From: Hyposmocoma kahamanoa
Lineage: Eukaryota; Arthropoda; Insecta; Lepidoptera; Cosmopterigidae
Direction of reading: 5' to 3'
Assembly (NCBI RefSeq): GCF_003589595.1
Contig: NW_020654080.1
Coordinates: forward strand, 3,432,842 to 3,496,841
Length of the DNA stretch: 64,000 bases
Made by a program: the position numbers and the translations under genes. Positions 57,561 through 64,000 of the stretch are shown piece after piece (the stretch's first letter is position 1; each line of letters opens with the position of its first letter). The notes under the pieces are model-generated. The model searched no databases. It had not been told where the DNA came from and saw only the letters and a program-made list of their open reading frames with translations.

Positions 57561-58388
57561 CTGTAGCCGCCAGACCCAAATGAAGTTGATGAGGATCTCG
57601 ACGAGCTCGTAAAATTAAAGACGATTTAAGTAGACTGTAATATATTGGCAATAGGTTGCTGGTTTACGGGAGTAGTGCCATTGATCGTTAAACAGTGGTG
57701 GTTTCTTAAAGAAGTACAATTCAAAAGTGAGCGTCCTTTTTGACCCTTTTGAGTTCATACGAAAAGTTCGTTAAGTTGTGGTAGGGGTGAAATAACATGT
57801 ATGTGGTGTTAGTCGATTGGTTATGATTGATTGGCTTACTTAATGTTTTGAAAGTTATATTAAATTTTACTACAAATTCAGTTGCGTTTGCAACAGTCTC
57901 TGTGTTGAGATTATACCATATACACATTTTTAATAATATTAATAATAATATCGTTTATTGCAAAACATGTTGCTACATTAGGTCTTATAGTAGTTGGTAA
58001 AGTATCAATCATGTACCCTGTAAGGGCGCAGCAATGTCAATTTTTAACATAATTATTAATCATAATACGAGTATTACGAGTATTACAATGAAAATAAATA
58101 AATCTAAGCAAATATATTCAGAAAGTCAATTGACATAATTTTAAAATGATTGTTATATTTAAATTTAAAGTATTTTAAAAATAAATCAATTTATCTATTA
58201 ATAATTAATCAATTAAACATTTGTTACTTATTGTATAATAATAATTACATTTGTCAATTAAATCTTCGTAATAGTTGCGTTTATTTACTCCGTGATATTA
58301 TTATTCTACGTTTATTTTATTCAATTACTTATATAATCATAATATCATATTTTTGTAATACAGATAACATATTAACATTACATTTTTT

Positions 58389-58975
58389 TTATAACATTAT
58401 GAACAATTTTTCTTCGTCACTAAAAAACTCCTGCAATGAGTAGTAGCATTTTTGGGACAGATGTTTAATAAGTTGGTTTTTAAACATTTCTAGGCCATTT
58501 ATCAATTTTAAAAAGTCAGGGAGTGCGTTATAAATTTTAATTGACATAGAATACGGACCCAAGTTGACCATTTGCAGTTTTGAAACTGTTGTTGCTAGCC
58601 TGCATTTTGGTTAAGACCCAATTTTTTTGAACCACAATACAGAGGATATGCATCCAAGTTATTGTTGACAATAAGACACATTTATAAAATATATATACAT
58701 GTTAAAGTGAAGATATTATATTTAATGAAATACGATTGGTAAACGAGTCTATATTGGCGAGTATGCAAATACATTTCTTCTGTAACGCAAAAACTTTTTT
58801 TGCGTCAGTGCTGTTGTCCCACAACGCAACACCATAGCTAAGCCAGGCATGAGCATAAGCGTAGTAAGCGCTAGTTGCTGTCTTAAGCTCAGAGCATATG
58901 TGAAACTTGACAATTTACCAACAACTTTATTTACACGATCCTTCCAATTTAAATTGATGTCGATATTTATTCCCA
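58389..58975 (-). pseudogene. Jockey-like LINE C-terminal fragment
   Basis: Successive frames give LGINIDINLNWKDRVNKVVG, AYYAYAHAWLSYGVALWDNS and IKIYNALPDFLKLINGLEMF, in the order expected for Jockey-type LINEs, with at least two frameshifts. Confidence 0.68.
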
Positions 58976-59188
58976 GTAAGCAATGTTGTTAAATTTATAA
59001 ATTAAGTTTATAAGGTATATATTTATAGCTTATTTTTCCCATGTGATTGATTCAACACTCACTGTTATGCTGAATCAACCAGTCACTTGAGGTTGTATCG
59101 ACTTCTCAAGTCATGGGAGAGAGGATGGATAGATAACCTAAATATTTTTATAATAAAATGTACCGCTACTCGTCAATATGTTATTAAA

Positions 59189-59418
59189 TGCTTTTTTTTA
59201 TCATCAAATGACGTGACGAACAAGTCGTGCGCCTGATACGAAGCTACACGCCTATCAGAGCTTAAAAGTGCAAAGATCTGAGGAGCACTATCAATGCGCC
59301 CGTCACCCTGAGACATAAGTTACCCTTACCCTTCAAAACCGGAACACAGTAATGCTGACATTACTGATTGGCGGAAATAGGTATGGTGGCAGTAATGCCC
59401 TGGACGAACTCTTTCGCG
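59189..59418 (-). mobile_element. SINE S1, internally shortened
   Basis: Tail, ACGAACAAGTCGTGCGCC, and the 5' segment CTGGACGAACTCTTTCGCG are present; the middle is deleted. Confidence 0.62.
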
Positions 59419-59587
59419 GACGGCCTTATTATGTACTAGTATTTTCCAGATTTACTACTAATGTGGTACCCTATTTCCAACAAAAAAAGAATCATCAAAA
59501 TTCGTTCACAAATCATGAATATACATACAAAAAAATTCCCGATAGAAAAAAAACAAAGTTACCTCGAAATTTTTCAATAGGCATAGG

Positions 59588-59965
59588 CTTAGAATAATAA
59601 CGCATAGAATCCTAGCCTGCACACGCTAAGTGAGGCAAATTGAAACGCTCCCAAAGGGCCTACACGAGCGGGCGGGCCGTCAGTGCTCAAGGTCAACTTG
59701 CACCGCGAACAGCTCCAGAATTTTAGCTAAAAATGACGAAATGTGCGGCAAATTAGTGTAAAAATACGTCAGACAAACATAAAATAGATACTAACATCAC
59801 ATTCCACAAGGAAGTAACGCGTTTCAACTTGTATTTTTATATAAATATTCACTAAAACCGAAAATTAACCTACTACTAAAACTAGCCTACATGAATTTGA
59901 TTTTTGCCTCACTTGTGACAGTTCGTTTGATATGAAACTATCATTCTATGCGTTATTATTCTAAG
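59588..59965. mobile_element. MITE family L with 24-bp inverted repeats
   Basis: 378 bp bounded by CTTAGAATAATAACGCATAG and its exact complement. Flanks GGCATAGG and GGTATTGG match at 6 of 8. No coding capacity. Confidence 0.7.
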
Positions 59966-60413
59966 GGTATTGGTATATTCAATACTTTACATATAACAAT
60001 GATTTTTTTGTATATCTGCTGAGCTGAACTAAATAGAACACGTGGCGTGAATTTTTACTTTGGTCGTCGTAGATTTCCACGATACGACGTTGCATCGCGA
60101 AACCATGCCGCGTGTTTATGTGCCCTCAGGTATCTTGTGTATATGACTGTACCTACCCAACCAAGAAAACACGTATCGCAATGGAACCGACATTCTTATC
60201 TATACTGTTTTATTTTTTTTTATTTATCTAGATTGGAGTCGAAAAATGATTAATGATTTTATTTCTTTTTTGTTTTTATATGTATTTGGCATAAATACCT
60301 GGCAAATAACTAAAATATCTTTTATTACAATAATTATTTGTATAATTCATCGTAAATAAATAAAATAACAGTAATCTTTACTTTGTAATAGTACTAAGTA
60401 TTAAATCCCGCTA

Positions 60414-60459
60414 GATTGCGAAATTCTTACACTGTGCGGCGTGTAAGAATTTCGCAATC
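60414..60459. repeat. Perfect 19-bp-arm hairpin
   Basis: GATTGCGAAATTCTTACAC at 60414-60432 pairs exactly with 60441-60459 across an 8-nt loop. Isolated in AT-rich intergenic sequence. Confidence 0.75.
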
Positions 60460-61283
60460 ATTTCGGATCTATATCGCGTATAATGTTTTTTTTTTCAAAC
60501 AAACCAACGTTACAGGTCACGACACACTGAGATGGTAAAGTCATCAACCAGCTATGTCTAATATTAATAGAAAAAAAATAGCAAAAATATTTCATTTCCT
60601 ATTAATAACAATAGAAAAAACTGAAATCGATATGATTTTTCTGTTTGCCCAATTTGTAAAAGCTTTGGTTACTAACATACTGCCTCGTTTTCAGTAACAT
60701 GAAGATTATGCAATGAATACTAAATGGCAAGTTCCATTCACATAAAATGTGTTTACGTAGTCCGTAAAAATATCTTGTTACGATAATTATCACTTTATTA
60801 CAAAGGGCATTTATATTATCATGGAACAATAGCAATGCCCCCAATAACGTAATCAACATTTTATATCGTTAATCTTCAAAGAATAACATTCACGTCTATA
60901 TACTTTATCGAAATATGATAATGCTCCTGCGTGACTTTTCACGATATTTAGCTATATTTTTTGTTTTCAACACCCTGAATTTTGTTTTCAACACCCTGAA
61001 AAGTTTTGCTTTATAAAATATTAAGTAGATTGTAGAGCCAAAATAGAATTTAGGACGTACATTTAAAGTACTAGCAGTATAGCAGAATAAGGGGTTGCAC
61101 ACGCACATCATAGCAGCACCACACAGTAGAAAATAGCAGCGCTGTTAAAATAGTAGGAACATCGTCCGAATATCGATCGGCGGCTGAGGTCGTAGAGCAG
61201 TTTTGTTTTACTTTTTTATTTTTCACAATTCTGCAGTTTGTGCAAAATTTTACCATATTTTTTTTTAATGGCGGGTTTTTGTA

Positions 61284-61444
61284 GTGAAATTACAGGCACA
61301 TGGCACTTGTCAACTTATTCTCAGGGTGACGGGTTCAGATCATGGCGATTGAAAGCTTTGAGTGGCACTGCAACTGTTATGGACATGCGTGTAGCTTCCC
61401 ATCAGGCGCACGACTTGTTCGTCCCATCACTTGATATTATAAAA
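61284..61444 (+). mobile_element. SINE S1, 5'-truncated
   Basis: AATTACAGGCACATGGCACT to CATCACTTGATATTATAAAA. Confidence 0.65.
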
Positions 61445-62084
61445 GTGACGTGGATGACTGCGGTATGTATCTACCCCTATGTCAAATGTTCTTGAAGTGT
61501 ACGTATTGTATCCCATATGTCATGTTTCTCATTTTTAGAAATCTAAAAATGGAACGCTGTCTGTTTGAATAACAAAAGAGTTGTTTTGGAAACGACGTAC
61601 CAAAACATTATAATAGCGACGCGACTCTGTGCAAAGATAATAAACCGGTCGTATTTCTTTAACTGTTCTCTCTCACATATGTAAATACGAAATTTAAAGC
61701 AAGATTGTTATTTATCGAAACCTGGTTGTCGGTAAAGTTTCCCAAAACTCTTTGGAGACAATGGTGTCCTTCAAAAGGGGTTTGAAAAGAGCCCTAAAGG
61801 AATACAAGAATACAAGATATTTATTCGCTGAAAAATGTAGTTTACAATGGTGTTATAGTATATTATTATTAGATCGTACATTTCACCAAAACTTGGCATG
61901 CGAATATTTTACACAATTCTTATTTCAATCACGCACAGTGGTTAAATTTTACATTTTATGTTATCATTTAAAAAATCATTTATATTGTAGTCGCATTGTG
62001 TAACTAACAAGTTATGTAATTTTATTTTAAATTGCCTACAATTTAGTTCTTTAACTGCATCTGGTATTTTATTAAATAATGTAG

Positions 62085-62255
62085 GGTAAGTAAGGGTTGT
62101 AAGTAAGGTTGTAAGGGATGTAAGGGTTGTAGGGTAAGTAAATAAGGGTTGGCAACGCGCTTGTAACGGCCCTGGTGTTTCAGGACTTCATAGGCGACGG
62201 TGATCGCTTTCCATCAGGCCGTCCGTATGCTTGTTTACTGCCTACTTAATAACAC
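62085..62255 (+). mobile_element. SINE/LINE tail repeat
   Basis: GGGTTGGCAACGCGCTTGTA and GCGACGGTGATCGCTTTCCA ... TCAGGCCGTCCGTATGCTTG are a tail I know from lepidopteran elements; preceded by degenerate GTAAGGGTT repeats. Confidence 0.55.
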
Positions 62256-64000
62256 ATATATGTATATGTACCGACGCCAATGCGCTGAAGTTTCTATGTA
62301 TATATATTTGTACATACATATCATCACGCGTATCTCCCACGACAAACCTCCTTCGCCTCCTCCACTCCCATCAGTATGCCCTTTTATAATACCAAGCGAA
62401 CGGACGAACTTATAAGTACAGGAATAGGTTCCATATTTAAAAGTACAGAAATAAATTTGTGTTTGTTTTTACTTTCAAACACCTTGAACGTATAATATAC
62501 ATAAAAAAACCATCGAAGCATCTCCCTTTTCTAACATGGTCACTTCATCATCTTTCATACCAAACCGCTCTCTTACTACACTGATCGGTATTCTGTTCAG
62601 AAGACTAATACCGTTCGGTAATACATTTAGATATTTGTACGGAAGGATTTATAGCAAATTTATTTCTCGTTTTTTATGTAGCCTCTGTATTGTAAAATGA
62701 TTTTTTTATTGTTTCAACTTTGCAACAATAGTGCTGATGATACGAACTCAGCGCATTTAAGTTTTGAAGACTTTTTAAATTCCATGGCGAAAATATTTCT
62801 TGTAGTAAATTGTTTGTATATATCTCTGATTGACTAGCAATGACAGTTTTAGGTGTTCTAGCAAAGTATATAAATCTGTGATTATTGAACAATGATATTG
62901 ATAATTAATAAACAAAAACTAATCATATTTATTAATAATATGAAAATTACATCCGGTAAAAAAGCTTTTTATCGACAATCTCCTCCATTCTTCGAAACTA
63001 AAACCAAGTACAATCTTGATCAATTAGTACAATTAAATATTTACCTGCATATGTATTGTAGGAATACGCATTTTCTGTCCATTGTGGCACAAATTCGAAC
63101 TTGTAGAAACGGCTACGCTGCCGGCTATGTAAAGTGGTCCCAACAAAGAAACGCCTATGGCTGTGCCTACAGGCGAAGAAAAACTTGTACCGAGCATTTT
63201 AATGCAAAAAAAATCACTTTAAATTACATTACATAAAAGTTTCTTAATTGTTTGTTATCTTTTAAGCTGATAGTTTTATTGCCAATGGTCTATACGATGA
63301 ATAAAACAGCAATCTCATAAAGTTGAAAGTGTTTTGGACGAAAGTGATTGCCTTTTCGAAATTGTTCATTGTTTACGACAAGCGAATGAAAACAAGGTTT
63401 TTTTAAATAACACTAAAACGTTATCAACAAGATTTATAAAGTTTCTATGCACTAGATTTTAAAACCTTCAGGATTTTTCACTTGGTAATTATCACTATTT
63501 ACGTGGCTTAGAAACATCGGAAAAATCAAAAAAATTAATTAGAACATGTTTTTCTTTTGTAAAAATTTGAAATTACTACACACTTGAAAACAATCTTGAC
63601 ACATTTCTGTGAAGTAGTCAAAGGCAACATCTGAAAGTTTCTAAGTTGTGATGATAAAAAGAACGATAATGTCAACTTCTGATATAATCTTGTATGTATG
63701 TGGACGAACCGATAGGTTTATCTTAAATTTTAACTTATAAAAGATAATTTGCTGTGAAAAGGAAAAATTTATATTGTACATTACGTAATGTCATCCGATG
63801 TACATAAAATCTTATACCTAGAATTCTCCTTAACATTCCTACGTTTTTATGGGTGTGATTTTATGAAGATTCAATCAGTTTAATGCAACCATTAAATTCA
63901 TCTACAATCAGCTGAGTAAAAAGTGGACGCGGTAAATTTAAAAAAGTATAATATGCTTTATGCGATATACTAAAGGCGCTTTGTATTAATAACTATAACA

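Larger units (their letters stand above)
48340..64000. other. 15.6-kb repeat-rich flank upstream of the transporter
   Basis: No host gene supported. Transposable elements are listed separately. 48660-49640, 53050-54200, 55760-56820, 57560-58380, 59970-60400, 60460-61280, 61450-62080 and 62260-64000 hold no feature I can identify. The transporter promoter should lie just right of 48339. Confidence 0.5.

Overview
The window looks like insect nuclear DNA, most likely from a moth or butterfly. It is AT-rich, its genes are split by GT-AG introns, and it is crowded with short interspersed elements, LINE tails and small inverted-repeat DNA elements. Several of these repeats (the AACCGACTTCAAAAAAGG family and the tRNA-headed SINEs) are of kinds I know from Lepidoptera. 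The order is inferred from the repeats and gene content; I cannot name a species.

Four host genes can be rebuilt exon by exon, with every splice phase closing. (1) 1971-14097, plus strand: the last eight exons of DHX38/PRP16, the DEAH-box splicing helicase, entering from beyond the left edge. (2) 26745-40502, minus strand: all nine coding exons of AUP1 (379 codons), an ER and lipid-droplet protein of ER-associated degradation. (3) 41054-42862, plus strand: an intronless mucolipin (TRPML) lysosomal cation channel of 602 residues. (4) 45160-48339, minus strand: a three-exon sugar transporter of the facilitated trehalose transporter/GLUT type (524 residues) with an acidic dileucine signal at its N-terminus. 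DHX38 and AUP1 converge across 12.6 kb of repeats. AUP1 and mucolipin are head to head, with 551 bp between start codons. Mucolipin and the transporter converge over 2.3 kb. The final 15.6 kb holds no gene I can support.

The rest is a layered transposon record. At least two families of hAT-type MITE can be defined, with 8-bp target duplications; one is inserted inside the other in an AUP1 intron. A deleted hAT element still encodes the C-terminal dimerisation domain and has perfect 8-bp duplications. There are also a deleted IS630/Tc1-like transposase, several other long-TIR elements (one putatively TTAA-flanked), at least four SINE families, and 3' fragments of several LINE lineages.

The host genes show a few unusual points. 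AUP1 has Tyr where the acyltransferase HX4D histidine should be. The transporter has a lysosome-type sorting signal and lies beside a lysosomal channel gene. The mucolipin reading frame has no introns although its neighbours do. I found no prokaryote-type system, CRISPR array, rRNA or functional tRNA gene.
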